A stretch of 64,000 nucleotides of DNA. It comes from JBMDXB01 sp048594975. GTDB lineage: Bacteria > Acidobacteriota > Vicinamibacteria > Vicinamibacterales > 2-12-FULL-66-21. Made by a program: the position numbers and the translations under genes. Position 1 is the first letter of the stretch, and each line of letters begins with the position of its first letter. The stretch spans positions 248,001 through 312,000 of the forward strand of contig JBMDXQ010000090.1 in assembly GCA_048594975.1 (NCBI GenBank), read 5' to 3'. A model generated the notes under the pieces. That model did no database searches, was not told the DNA's origin, and saw nothing but the letters and a program-made list of their open reading frames with translations. Of this stretch, positions 34,400 through 45,980 are shown in pieces.

Positions 34400-37093
34400 T
34401 CACTCGTACCGGAGCGCCTCGATGACGTCCACCCGGCTGGCGCGGAAGGCGGGCACCCATGCCGCCGCGAGCGCGACGGCGCCGAGGATCGTGCAGACGG
34501 CCGCGATCGTGGCAGGATCGGCCGGCTCTACGCCGTAGAGGAGCTGCTCGAGCAGCCGGCCGACGGCGAGCAGCAGGCCGGTGCCGATCGCAAGGCCGGC
34601 GGCAGTCAGCCACAGCACCTGGCTGAGGACGAGCCACATCACGTCGCGGCGCTGCGCGCCGACGGCGAGGCGGACCCCCATCTCCTGCGTCCGCGTCGTC
34701 ACCGCAAACGACATCACGCCGTAGATGCCGATGGCGGCCAGCACGACGGCGGCCGCGGCGAACACCGCGAGCAGGCGTGCCGCGAGCCGCTGCTGGAAGA
34801 TCGAGCCCGCCATCGCCTGCTGCAGCGTCTGGATGGCGTAAACCGGCTGATCGGAGTCGATCGAGCGTACGGCCTGCCGCAGGTCTGGAAGCAGTCCCGC
34901 GAGCTCGCGATCGGAACGGACCAGCAGGAACAGCTGGTTCCACGCGTCGCGTCCGCGCTCCATCGAGACGAAGACCTCGGGCTGCGGCGGCTCGGCCAGG
35001 CCCTGGTTGCGGGCGCTGCGCACCACACCGATGATCTCGGACCACGGCGCGCTGCCGTCGCGCGACGCCAGGCGTACGCGCGCCCCGATGGCGGGGCGAC
35101 CCGAAAGGTAGCGCCCCGCGAACGCCTCGTTGACGACCACGACGCGCGGGCCGCCGCGGCGGTCGCGCTCGTCGAAGATGCGTCCGGCGATCACGGGAAC
35201 GTTCAGCGTCCTGAAGTACCCGCGGGACACGATGGTGGAGTTCGCCGTCGGCAGGGTGCTTCCCGCCGCGGGCGCGCCCTCGACCTCGATCTGGGACGAG
35301 AACGGTCCGAGCGGCGGGAACTGCGATGCCATACCGGCCGAGATCACGCCGGGCACGGCGTGCACGCGGTCGAGCAGCTGCTCGAAGAAGGTGGTGATCG
35401 TCTCGCTCGTCCGGTAGCGATCCGCCGGCAGCGTCAGCCGCATGGTCAGCACTCCGCGCGAATCGACTCCGGGATCGACTTGCTGCAGCTTGTGGAAGCT
35501 GCGGATCATCAGCCCGGCGCCCAGCAGCAGCAATACCGACAACGCGATCTCGCCGACCACGAGGAGGTGGCGGAGGACGCGGCCACGCGGCGAGCTGCCG
35601 ATGCGCGCCTCCGCCTTGAGCGACTCGTGCGGATCGGTCCGCGTCGCCTGCCACGCCGGGATGAGCGCGACGAGCAGCGCGCTTGCGATCGCGAGGCCCA
35701 CGGTGCACGACAGGACGCGGACGTTGAACCCTGCGTCCAGGCCGAACGTCCGGAACTGCGCCGGGATGAGCGCGTCGGCGCCGCGGAGGCCGGCGTAAAC
35801 CAGGAGCAGGCCGGCTGACGCGCCGGCGGCGGACAGGAGCAGGGTCTCGGTCAGGAGCTGTCGCGCCAGCCGCCAGCGCGCCGCGCCGAGCGCCAGGCGC
35901 ACCGCCAGCTCACGCTGTCGAGCCGTCGCGCGTGCGAGGAACAGGCTTGCCAGGTTCGCGCACGCGATGAGGAGCACGAACCCGACGGCGCCCAGCAGGA
36001 CGAAGGCGGCGGGGCGGACGTCCTGGAGCAGCGCCTCGGCCCAGGAGGTGACGACGAGCCGCCAGCCCTCGTACTCCCTGAGCCGCGTCCGTTCGGCCTG
36101 CTCGACCTGTCGCGCGATCGCGTCGAGCTCGGCGTTCGCCTGCTCGAGCGGCACGCCGGGCGCGAGCCGGCCCAGGACCGTGAACTGCCGCCGCTCGCGG
36201 GGCACCCGCGCGGGATCGCCGCCCCACGGCATCCACAGATCGGTGCCGATCAAGAGCAGCCCCGGCGGCATCACGCCGACGATGGAGGCCGACTCGCCGC
36301 CGATGCGGACGCTTCGGTTCAACACGCCCGGGTCGCCGCCGAACCGCGTCTGCCACAACCGGTGACTGATGATGGCCACGCTGGTCCCGCCCGGGACGAG
36401 CTCCTCGCGGGTAAAGCCACGGCCCAGCGCCGGCTTCATGCCGATGACCGGAAACAGGTCGTCGAGCAGCAGCGCCGCAAACACGCGCTCCGGAACGTCG
36501 CCGCCTGCGATGTTCCGATTGCCGAGATCGAATGCGCCGAGGCTCGCGAAGCTGCGCGCCTGGCGGATGTCGGCGTACTCGGCCGGCGACAGCACCTCGA
36601 CGAAGCGCGTGTCCGACGACAGCTTCGGAAACGTCACGCCAACCGTCACGAGACGCGCAGGCTCGGGATAATCGAACGGGTGGAGCACGTAGCCGTCGAT
36701 CACGCTGTACATCAGCGTGTTGCCGCCGATGCCCAGCGCGAGCGACAGCACCGCGATGGCGGTGAAGCCCGGCCGGCGGGCGAACTGGCGCATCGCCTGG
36801 CGAACGTCCTGGAGCAGTGCGTCCATCACGGTTCTCTCCTGTCGTGCGGGCAGGCGCGGGACGCCGCCCGAGGGGAAGCCGTTCAACATGCCGGCGACCT
36901 GGCGCGCGCGCTCGCGGACGCCGCTCGCAACCAGGTCGAGGGTGATCTCGACGAGGAACCGCAGCGTGCTCAGGGTGCCGCGGACGCGGCGCCTGGCGCG
37001 ATCGGCCTCGATCGCCGCGAGGACCTCCGCCCCGTGCCGATCGCGGAATCGCGTCGGGTAGAGCCGTAACAGAGTGCGAAAGCCCGACCTCAC
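34400..37093 (-). CDS. ADOP-type ABC permease (FtsX/MacB-like, with N-terminal prefix domain)
   Basis: This 897-residue protein has an N-terminal cytoplasmic prefix (~1-85: LLRLYPTRFRDRHGAEVL), then DVRQAMRQFARRPGFTAIAV and two MacB_PCD-FtsX units. Core TM segments are FVLLGAVGFVLLIACANLAS and YGVMSFAVTTRTQEMGVRLA, and the C-terminus is FRASRVDVIEALRYE. The duplicated-permease plan without an adjacent ATPase fits the acidobacterial duplicated orphan permease family (TIGR03434). The substrate is unknown; relatives move peptides or lipids, or sense them. The PadR gene upstream overlaps it by 4 bp. Confidence 0.92.
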   Translation of the reverse strand: MRSGFRTLLRLYPTRFRDRHGAEVLAAIEADRARRRVRGTLSTLRFLVEITLDLVASGVRERARQVAGMLNGFPSGGVPRLPARQERTVMDALLQDVRQAMRQFARRPGFTAIAVLSLALGIGGNTLMYSVIDGYVLHPFDYPEPARLVTVGVTFPKLSSDTRFVEVLSPAEYADIRQARSFASLGAFDLGNRNIAGGDVPERVFAALLLDDLFPVIGMKPALGRGFTREELVPGGTSVAIISHRLWQTRFGGDPGVLNRSVRIGGESASIVGVMPPGLLLIGTDLWMPWGGDPARVPRERRQFTVLGRLAPGVPLEQANAELDAIARQVEQAERTRLREYEGWRLVVTSWAEALLQDVRPAAFVLLGAVGFVLLIACANLASLFLARATARQRELAVRLALGAARWRLARQLLTETLLLSAAGASAGLLLVYAGLRGADALIPAQFRTFGLDAGFNVRVLSCTVGLAIASALLVALIPAWQATRTDPHESLKAEARIGSSPRGRVLRHLLVVGEIALSVLLLLGAGLMIRSFHKLQQVDPGVDSRGVLTMRLTLPADRYRTSETITTFFEQLLDRVHAVPGVISAGMASQFPPLGPFSSQIEVEGAPAAGSTLPTANSTIVSRGYFRTLNVPVIAGRIFDERDRRGGPRVVVVNEAFAGRYLSGRPAIGARVRLASRDGSAPWSEIIGVVRSARNQGLAEPPQPEVFVSMERGRDAWNQLFLLVRSDRELAGLLPDLRQAVRSIDSDQPVYAIQTLQQAMAGSIFQQRLAARLLAVFAAAAVVLAAIGIYGVMSFAVTTRTQEMGVRLAVGAQRRDVMWLVLSQVLWLTAAGLAIGTGLLLAVGRLLEQLLYGVEPADPATIAAVCTILGAVALAAAWVPAFRASRVDVIEALRYE

Positions 37094-37449
37094 GTCGTCC
37101 CCTTGCGCAGGCGCGGGTGCGCGCGGGCATGATCCACGAGCTCGCCGAGCCGCCGAACTTCTTCCCGCAACGTCCGCCAGCCGCGGTCGGTCAGCTCGTA
37201 GTAGCGCCGCTGCGCCTGCTGGCCGTTGGCCGCGTCGGCCGGTCCGGTCTCCTCGATGAGGCCGCCGTCCTCCAGCCGCTGGATCGTCTCGTAGAGCGTC
37301 CCGGGACCGAGCCGCATCAGTCCTCCGGTACGTCGCTCGACTTCCTGCTTGATTGCGTAGCCGTGCCGCGCCCCGTCGGCGAGAGCGAGCAGGATGTGTA
37401 TGCCGGCAAGAGACGGGGAGCGGCTGGAACCGCGCGTTCGGTTCGCCAT
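37090..37449 (-). CDS. PadR-family transcriptional regulator
   Basis: This 119-residue winged-helix repressor shows HILLALADGARHGYAIKQEVERRT, GPGTLYETIQRLEDGGLIEE and RRYYELTDRGWRTL, the standard PadR signature. It starts at ATG 37449 and its stop overlaps the ADOP start, so regulator and permease form one operon. A palindromic site ~10-34 bp upstream of the start (37460-37483) is the likely operator, implying autoregulation. Confidence 0.94.
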   Translation of the reverse strand: MANRTRGSSRSPSLAGIHILLALADGARHGYAIKQEVERRTGGLMRLGPGTLYETIQRLEDGGLIEETGPADAANGQQAQRRYYELTDRGWRTLREEVRRLGELVDHARAHPRLRKGTT

Positions 37450-37459
37450 GGGGCAGAGA

Positions 37460-37483
37460 CGTATCGTTAGACGATACGTATCG
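37460..37483. promoter_or_regulatory. Palindromic operator-like site upstream of padR-ADOP operon
   Basis: CGTATCGT-TAG-ACGATACG (37460-37478) is a perfect inverted repeat. It overlaps a second perfect palindrome, CGATACGTATCG (37472-37483). The three alternating CGTATCG half-sites end 10 bp from the padR start codon. Confidence 0.7.
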
Positions 37484-37567
37484 GCGGAGAGTTTACCGAA
37501 GATCGACCCAGTCGCAGGCCGACACGGCGGTGCGCTCCGCCTTCCAGGCGCAGGTCGAGATCGCGGG

Positions 37568-38077
37568 CTACGGCCGGGGTTCCTGCCGGCGCGGAATGCT
37601 CAGCGTCCTCCAGTCCGACGACCGCAAGTGCTTGACCAGGAACACGATCTGCCCGGCGTGCTGCGCCTGGTGCGCCAGCGCGCGATGGAGCGCCCGGACG
37701 ACGGAGTGGCGCTCGCCACGGATGGAGACGTCCCTCAGGAGATCGGCGGCGGTCAGGGCGTCGAGCGCTGCGAACAGCGCCGACCAGCCCCGCTCCCAGT
37801 GCGCCATCATCGCTGCGCGGTCGAAGCCCGCGTCGATCTCGAACTCGCCGTCGCGGTTGCGGTCCGGCTTCTCGCCATCCGTCGTGAGGAAGTCGGTGAA
37901 GCGCGACCGCAGGTTCCCGGCCATGTGCTTCACGATCACCGCCAGGTTTTTCGACTCGGGATCGATCGTCTTCGCCAGGTCGTCGTCCGAAGCCTGCGCC
38001 AGCGCCCGCTCGGCGAGCGTTTTCAGGGCCGCGAACTGCGATCGCACGTCGGCCAGGTAGTGTTGTTCGAAGGTCAC
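37568..38077 (-). CDS. DUF1572/DinB-like protein
   Basis: This 169-residue protein starts at GTG 38077 (FEQHYLADVRSQF). Conserved features of the DUF1572 branch of DinB-like four-helix proteins are NLAVIVKHMAGNLRSRFTDF (metal-site His), LTTDGEKPDRNRD, and HRALAHQAQHAGQIVFLVKH near the C-terminus. It is probably a metal-binding transferase of unknown substrate. It lies downstream of a spacer with the GbsR remnant, on the opposite strand. Confidence 0.88.
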   Translation of the reverse strand: MTFEQHYLADVRSQFAALKTLAERALAQASDDDLAKTIDPESKNLAVIVKHMAGNLRSRFTDFLTTDGEKPDRNRDGEFEIDAGFDRAAMMAHWERGWSALFAALDALTAADLLRDVSIRGERHSVVRALHRALAHQAQHAGQIVFLVKHLRSSDWRTLSIPRRQEPRP

Positions 38078-38183
38078 GCGACCTCCTCCGGTGCGCAGGG
38101 AGAAACGGGCTGATCCTACCGCAGTCGGCCGCCGGCGACGGTCAGACGCGGGCCGGCCGCGCCCGCCTGACACGCGGCCTGGT

Positions 38184-38212
38184 TTACCGGTAATTTCTGT
38201 CAAAACGGAAAT
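38184..38212. promoter_or_regulatory. Two palindromes upstream of the GbsR-like remnant
   Basis: TTACCGGTAA (38184-38193) is a perfect palindrome. ATTTCTGT-CAAA-ACGGAAAT (38193-38212) is an inverted repeat with one mismatch, overlapping the start codon at 38211. The pair looks like an autoregulatory operator left behind after the gene was broken. Confidence 0.6.
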
Positions 38213-38339
38213 GACTGATACTGGCCACCTCGAGCTCACCCCGATCCAGCAACGCTTCATCTCCGACTGGGGCGAGATGGGAACCCACTGGGGGATCAAC
38301 CGCACCGTCGCGCAGGTGCACTCCTGTTACTCCTGGTGA
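38211..38339 (+). pseudogene. N-terminal remnant of a GbsR/MarR-family regulator
   Basis: The 42-residue reading frame begins MTDTGHLELTPIQQRFISDW then GEMGTHWGINRTVAQVH, the well-conserved start of GbsR-type regulators. It then ends at CYSW and a stop. In the +1-shifted frame a run of Leu residues follows (ALLLLLV), as expected after a small indel, but that frame also stops by 38390 and no helix-turn-helix is found. The gene is truncated. Confidence 0.7.
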
Positions 38340-38406
38340 TTCCCGTGGACGCGATGGATGACCGATAACCGGCACGCCTGCACGCGCATCAAGCGGTAGG
38401 CGCGCG

Positions 38407-40815
38407 TCACTCCGTCCGGAGCGCCGTCAGCGGATCGACTCGCGTGGCCCGGCGCAGCGGAACGTACGAGGCGAGCACCGCGATGGACACCAGCGTGACC
38501 GCGACGGCAGCGTACGTTACCGGATCCGACGGCGACACGCTGGACAGCACGCTGCGCGCCGCCCGGGCAATCGCCGCCCCGCCCGCCAGCCCGAGTGCTG
38601 CGCCCACCGCCACGAGGACGATGATCTGACGCGCGACCAGGCGCCGGATGTCGCCGGACACGGCGCCGAGCGCCATCCGGATGCCGATCTCCTGAACGCG
38701 CTGGCTGACGGTGTACGAGATCACGCCGTAGAGACCGGCGGCCGCCATGATCAGGGCGATCACGGCGAACGATACGAACATGCCGATGATGATACGCGAG
38801 CTCGACAGCTCCTCGTTCAGCGCGTCCTCCACCGTGCGCATCCGGAAGACGGCCACGTCCGGGTCGAGCGAGCGGACGACGCCGCGTACCGCCGGCATCA
38901 GCGCTTCCGCCCCGGGCGAACGCACCATCAGCGCCATCGCGCGTCTGGGGCTCTGGAGCGCGTGCAGGTAGATCGCGGGACTGACGCCGGTCAGGTCCGG
39001 CTGCTTGACGTCGCCGACGATGCCGACGATCTGCGCCGGGCGGCTCGGCGCGCCTGGCGGCGAGACCGTGACCCGCGCGCCGATCGCCCGCGCCGGCTCG
39101 CTGAAGTACCGCCGCGCGAAGTGCTGGTTGACGACGGCGACGGCCGCCGCGTCGGTGGAGTCCCGGGCAAGGAACGTCCGTCCCGCGAGCACCGGGATGC
39201 GGGCAACGTCGAAGAACGAGCCCGTTGCCGTGGCCAGCACGGCCCACGGCCGGTCTTCCGGCCTCGCCGGCGTGAAGCCGCCGACGTCGACGGGCACGAC
39301 CGCCTCCCCGCCGAGCACCGGCAACCGTTCCACGGCCGCCGCCGACTCGATGCCGGGCAGCGCACCAACGCCGGCGAGCAGCCGGTCGTAGTAGTCGAGC
39401 ACCGACGCGTCCGATCGGTACCGCCACTCGGGGATCTCGATCTGCAGCGACAGCACGCTCTCCGGGTCGAAGCCGAGGGGCGCGCGCGCGAGAGCGATCA
39501 TCTCGCGAACCAGCAGCACGGAGACGATGAGCAGCGCCATCGCGAGCGTGAGCTGCGACACCACCAGGACCGAGCGGCTCCGCCGCCCGCTCGCGCCGCC
39601 GGTCCGCGCGCCACCCTCCTTCAGTGCTTCACTGACGTCGGCGCGCGAGGCTCGAACCGCCGGAACGAGGCTGAAGAGCAGCGGCGCGGCAAGCCCGAGG
39701 ACCGCGGTGAAGACCAGGACGTTCCCATCGATGCGCACGAGGTCGAAGAACGGTTCGTAGGCGGCGGCGCGGATGCCGATGAGCGCGAGCTGCGCCACAC
39801 CGAGGCCCGCCGCTCCGCCCAGCAGGCCGAGCGCGAGGCTCTCGGTGAGCAACTGCCCGACGAGGCGACGCCGCGACGCGCCGAGCGCCGTCCGTACCGC
39901 GAGCTCCCGCCGCCGCCCGGTTGCCCGGGCCAGCACCAGATTGGCGATGTTCGCGCAGGCGATGAGCAGCACGAACCCGACCACGGTCATCAGCAGCGCC
40001 AGGATCACCCACGTGTCCGGACTGGCGATCGACTCGCGCGTCGAGGCGACCCGCGCCGCCCAGCCGCGGTTCGTGTCGGGGTACTGCTGCTCCAGCCGCT
40101 TCGCCGTCGCGCGAACTTCCGCGTCGGCCTGCTCGAGCGTTACCCCGGCGGCCAGGCGGCCGTTCATCCGGTAGATGCGGCGATCGCGCGGCGCGGACCG
40201 ATCGAGGGTCAGCGGCGTCCAGATGTCGATCGTGGCCAGGTTCCCGAACTCGATGGTGCGTGCCGCCACGCCGACGACGCGGTGTGGCCGGCCGTTCAGC
40301 GTCAGGGACTGCCCGACCATCGACGGGTCGCCCGCGAACTGCCGCTTCCAGAACTGGTGGCTCAACACCACGACCGGCTCGGCGCCCGGATGGTCGTCCC
40401 CGGCGATCAACCCGCGGCCGTGCAGGGTGGCAATCCCCCACAGGTCGAACAGGTTCACGGTGACACGGTTCGCCGTCAGGCGGATGGCGTCGCCGCGGTC
40501 GGTCATCGTAAGGGTGGACTGGGTCGTCGCGGCGAGGGCCTCGAACGAGCGGAGCGAGTCGCGGAAGTCCAGGTAGTCAGTCAACGAGCTCGGGCCGCGG
40601 TTGTTGCCGCGCTGCGGATCGAACGTGAAGACCCAACCCAGGCGGTCCTGGTCCTTGATGGGCAGGGGCCTCACGAGCAGGACGTTCGTGAAGCTGAAGA
40701 TGACGGTGTTCGCGCCGATGGCCAGCGCCAGCGTGAGGACGACGATCAACGAGAAGCCCGGGGCCTTCCGCACCATCCGGGCGCCGTACCGCAGGTCGTG
40801 GAGAAGCTCGCGCAT
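38407..40815 (-). CDS. ADOP-type ABC permease (FtsX/MacB-like), second copy
   Basis: This 802-residue protein starts DLRYGARMVRKAPGFSLIVV and carries two MacB_PCD-FtsX units. Core motifs are VILALLMTVVGFVLLIACAN, LARATGRRRELAVRTALGAS, VSQRVQEIGIRMALGAV and the C-terminal RRATRVDPLTALRTE. It resembles the permease at 34400-37093 but lacks the ~85-residue N-terminal prefix. No ABC ATPase or PadR gene is adjacent. The broken GbsR gene lies at its 3' side on the other strand, so it is not its upstream regulator. Confidence 0.92.
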   Translation of the reverse strand: MRELLHDLRYGARMVRKAPGFSLIVVLTLALAIGANTVIFSFTNVLLVRPLPIKDQDRLGWVFTFDPQRGNNRGPSSLTDYLDFRDSLRSFEALAATTQSTLTMTDRGDAIRLTANRVTVNLFDLWGIATLHGRGLIAGDDHPGAEPVVVLSHQFWKRQFAGDPSMVGQSLTLNGRPHRVVGVAARTIEFGNLATIDIWTPLTLDRSAPRDRRIYRMNGRLAAGVTLEQADAEVRATAKRLEQQYPDTNRGWAARVASTRESIASPDTWVILALLMTVVGFVLLIACANIANLVLARATGRRRELAVRTALGASRRRLVGQLLTESLALGLLGGAAGLGVAQLALIGIRAAAYEPFFDLVRIDGNVLVFTAVLGLAAPLLFSLVPAVRASRADVSEALKEGGARTGGASGRRSRSVLVVSQLTLAMALLIVSVLLVREMIALARAPLGFDPESVLSLQIEIPEWRYRSDASVLDYYDRLLAGVGALPGIESAAAVERLPVLGGEAVVPVDVGGFTPARPEDRPWAVLATATGSFFDVARIPVLAGRTFLARDSTDAAAVAVVNQHFARRYFSEPARAIGARVTVSPPGAPSRPAQIVGIVGDVKQPDLTGVSPAIYLHALQSPRRAMALMVRSPGAEALMPAVRGVVRSLDPDVAVFRMRTVEDALNEELSSSRIIIGMFVSFAVIALIMAAAGLYGVISYTVSQRVQEIGIRMALGAVSGDIRRLVARQIIVLVAVGAALGLAGGAAIARAARSVLSSVSPSDPVTYAAVAVTLVSIAVLASYVPLRRATRVDPLTALRTE

Positions 40816-40932
40816 GCGAGGTACCTACGGATCGGGGGACCTTCATGTTGCAGGACTGACGATACTCCCCACTGCCGCCACCACGTGCCGCTCCGAACTT
40901 CCAACCGCCCGAACCCAGGGTGTGGGAGTCTT

Positions 40933-40980
40933 CGAGTTGGCAGTTGGCCGTGGCGGGTCCTGAGGTATTGGCAGTTGGTC
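40933..40980. repeat. TTGGCAGTTGG short repeats
   Basis: TTGGCAGTTGG occurs at about 40938 and 40967, 29 bp apart, in the 199-bp gap before ADOP copy 2. No gene is seen in 40816-41014. Confidence 0.5.
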
Positions 40981-41014
40981 GTTGCCCTTGGGGAGTTGCG
41001 TCCACCCAGCTCCG

Positions 41015-43408
<2,394 letters not shown>

Positions 43409-43548
43409 TCCTGATCCTCCAGTTCGGTGACGAGAATAGTATCGCGTCGTACCGCCTTCACGGGTGGGCGGTTCTCGGCGCGCTCAGCGGCTCGCGTGGT
43501 CTTCGTGCGGCGTCCCAGAACCGTGGGCGCGCGCCGTGCTGCGCGACG

Positions 43549-44445
43549 CTACACACGGATCTCGCCGGTGCCCACGAGCACCGATTTGCCGCCGACGCGC
43601 ACCAGGATGATCCGTTCCCCCTCGGAGTCGATGGAGATGTGGATGCGGCTGGGACGCTTCATCGCGACGCCCTGCAGGTTGACCATGGCGCGCGCCGCCC
43701 CGCGCGGCACGAGGCGGTGCTCGACGAGGTAGCAGCCGAGCGGTCCCGCGGCGCTGCCCGTCGCCGGATCCTCAGCGACGCCGAGGCCCGGCGCCAGCAT
43801 GCGGCTGTAGGCGGTCTCGTCGCCTTCACGCGTGAAGACGAGCACGGGGACCTCGTCGAAGCCCGCCGCCGCTTCGCAGCGGATCAGCGCGCGGCGGTCC
43901 ACCTGGACGCGATCGACTGCCTGGCGCGACGCGAGCGGGACGATCAGGTACGGCAGGCCGCAGGATACGACCTGCGGAGGCAGCCCGGGTTCGAGATCCC
44001 CGGGAGCAACTCCCAGCGCCGCTGCAAGGGCCCGCCGATCGTCGAGCGTCGCTCGTACATCCGGGAGCGATTGCGTCATCCAGGCGAACGCGAGCCCGCC
44101 ATCGTCCCACTCCATCGAGACCGGCGTCGGGCCGACACCCAGCTCGAAGACAATCCCGTCGCGACCGGGGGCGATCACGCCCTCGAGCGCCAGCGCGAAC
44201 GTCGAGCCAATCACCGGGTGCCCCGCCATGGGCAGCTCCTCGGCAGGGGTGAAGATCCGCAAGCGCACGTCGCCCGCGCCCTCGCGCGGAACGATGAACG
44301 TGCACTCGGAGAAGTTCATCTCCCGCGTGATCGCCTGCATCAGGCCGGCTGTGAGGTCGTGGGGCTCGGGGAACACGGCGAGCTGGTTTCCTTCGAGCGG
44401 CGTGGACGTGAAGACGTCGAGGTGCAGGTAGCGGTATGCGAGCAT
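43549..44445 (-). CDS. PhzF-family isomerase
   Basis: This 298-residue protein has the PhzF two-lobed diaminopimelate-epimerase-like fold signatures: YLHLDVFTSTPLEGNQLAVF, Glu47 in MNFSECTFI (the PhzF catalytic Glu), IFTPAEELPMAGHPVIG and AEDPATGSAAGPLGCYL. PhzF itself isomerises a phenazine precursor, but most family members are of unknown substrate. No phenazine genes are nearby. It lies downstream of module B after a 141-bp gap that contains 7-bp tandem repeats. Confidence 0.92.
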   Translation of the reverse strand: MLAYRYLHLDVFTSTPLEGNQLAVFPEPHDLTAGLMQAITREMNFSECTFIVPREGAGDVRLRIFTPAEELPMAGHPVIGSTFALALEGVIAPGRDGIVFELGVGPTPVSMEWDDGGLAFAWMTQSLPDVRATLDDRRALAAALGVAPGDLEPGLPPQVVSCGLPYLIVPLASRQAVDRVQVDRRALIRCEAAAGFDEVPVLVFTREGDETAYSRMLAPGLGVAEDPATGSAAGPLGCYLVEHRLVPRGAARAMVNLQGVAMKRPSRIHISIDSEGERIILVRVGGKSVLVGTGEIRV

Positions 44446-44542
44446 TCGCGGACGGTACGCGAGCCGCCATCAGCTGACAAGGTCCAACCTCGCGCCGGAC
44501 CCGGACGCGAGACCTGAGACCCGAGCCGCGGTCGCCGACCCC

Positions 44543-44577
44543 GAGCGCCGAGCACCGAGCGCCGAGCGCCGAGCGCC
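44543..44577. repeat. Tandem 7-bp repeat GAGCGCC (five units)
   Basis: Five head-to-tail units, one with a GAGCACC variant, lie just after the NapC/NirT-type gene stop (44587 on the minus strand) and before PhzF. Confidence 0.75.
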
Positions 44578-44586
44578 GAAGAATCG

Positions 44587-45957
44587 TCACTCCATCGTGT
44601 GACAGAGATCGCAGTCCTGCTTGATGACGCGGCTGTCCTTCGTCTTGTGGCTGTCGTCGTGGCAGCGAAAGCAGCCCGGCGCGTCCATGTGCCCGATGTG
44701 GTTCGCGTAGGTGCCCCAGGAGACGTTCATCTTGGGGAAGACGTTGCGCGAGTAGAGCCGTTGCGTCGCCGCGACGGCGCGCTCCAGATCCGGCTGGCTG
44801 ACCGGTTTGTCGTTGCCGTTCGCCACGTTCGACCGGTAGAAGTTCGTCAGGTGGTTCGCGATCTCCCGCTCGGCGGTCTGCCGATCCGGGTGGCTCGCCT
44901 TCAGCGCCACCACCGCCTCGCGCTTGATGAACGGAAGCTTGCCGAGCTCGCCGCTGGCGATCGCGGCGTCGACCGCGCGCTCCGGAGAGGGATAGAACAT
45001 GTGGCTCGGACGGTTGTGGCAGTCCATGCAGTCCATCGTCCGGAGCTCGAGCTGGTCGAGCTCCTGCTGCGATACGCCATCAACGACGTACTCCCGGACG
45101 GCGCCGGTCCGATCGGTGACCTTCACCCATGGAATCTTGAGCCGCGTCGGATCCGCGCGGTACTCGACCACGTTGGCGACGTTCATGTGCCAGTGGATGC
45201 CGGTGGCGACGCCCAGCTTCTCGCTCCCGCCGCCCACGTGAATCCGCAGCGTCGTCGCGCTCTCGGTCACCGCCTCGTCTTCGGCGTACTCGCGCCGTAC
45301 CTGGACGCTATCGCCGTGGAACTTCTCCGGCCAGTGGCACTGTTCGCACACCTCGCGCGCCGGGCGCAGCGTGTGCACCGGTGAAGGGATCGGACGCGAA
45401 TGGCTGTCCATCAGCACGGCGAACACCTGGCGGACGCCGTCGATTTTCGCCTTCACGAGGTATGGCGCACCCGGACCGATGTGGCACTGCACGCAGGCGA
45501 TGCGCGAGTGCGGCCCGTCCTGGTAGGCCATGTACTCCGGCTCCATGACTTCGTGGCACACCTCGCCGCAGAACGCCGTCGAGTCCATGAACTCGATGCC
45601 GCGGTAGGAGGCAAGCGAGATGATGATGATATTGACGAAGGTCATCACCAGCACGATGAAGACGCCGCGCCGCTGCACCGGGTTGTTGAGGTCGAGACGC
45701 GGCCAGCCGATGTGTGCCGGGTGGCCGGCGGCGCGCCGCCGGCGCTCGATATACATCCCGATCGGAATCAGGATCAGCCCGAAGACGAAGATGGCTGGCG
45801 AGACGAGGAAAAAGATGATTCCGACGTAGGGATTGGTGTGGAACCCGAAGAGGTCGAGGAGAAAGACGATCAGGAACAGCAGCGCGCTGATCGTGACGAT
45901 CGCGACGCCTGCCAGCGATATCCCGTTCCGCACCAGCCTGGGGGCTTCACCTGCCAT
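44587..45957 (-). CDS. NapC/NirT-type hexahaem cytochrome c (membrane-anchored)
   Basis: This 456-residue protein has three hydrophobic stretches near the N-terminus. Haem sites are one CX3CH (CGEVCH at the NapC first-haem position, in MDSTAFCGEVCHEVMEPEYM) and five CXXCH: CVQCH, CEQCH, CMDCH, CFRCH and CDLCH. The N-terminal part matches NapC/NirT quinol dehydrogenases, which take electrons from quinol; the C-terminal extension holds further haems. It starts 23 bp after the cytochrome b stop, in the module B operon. The CX3CH first site is unusual for the broad family but occurs in acidobacterial relatives, by recollection. Confidence 0.92.
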   Translation of the reverse strand: MAGEAPRLVRNGISLAGVAIVTISALLFLIVFLLDLFGFHTNPYVGIIFFLVSPAIFVFGLILIPIGMYIERRRRAAGHPAHIGWPRLDLNNPVQRRGVFIVLVMTFVNIIIISLASYRGIEFMDSTAFCGEVCHEVMEPEYMAYQDGPHSRIACVQCHIGPGAPYLVKAKIDGVRQVFAVLMDSHSRPIPSPVHTLRPAREVCEQCHWPEKFHGDSVQVRREYAEDEAVTESATTLRIHVGGGSEKLGVATGIHWHMNVANVVEYRADPTRLKIPWVKVTDRTGAVREYVVDGVSQQELDQLELRTMDCMDCHNRPSHMFYPSPERAVDAAIASGELGKLPFIKREAVVALKASHPDRQTAEREIANHLTNFYRSNVANGNDKPVSQPDLERAVAATQRLYSRNVFPKMNVSWGTYANHIGHMDAPGCFRCHDDSHKTKDSRVIKQDCDLCHTME

Positions 45958-45980
45958 GCTTCGTTGCCCTCCGCGGCACG

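Noticed and set aside
31476..35708. A 1410-codon minus frame that seems to fuse an upstream segment to SucA
   Set aside because: The part above 34283 is out of frame with the ADOP permease that really occupies that strand, and lacks coding features; sucA has its own good start at MATWGDF.
38340..38390. Continuation of the GbsR gene after a +1 frameshift
   Set aside because: The shifted frame reads a Leu run and stops by 38390 without a helix-turn-helix, so a single frameshift does not restore the gene.
34400..40815. ABC ATPase partner for the two permeases
   Set aside because: No Walker A/ABC signature gene is adjacent to either; they are orphan permeases as the ADOP family name implies.
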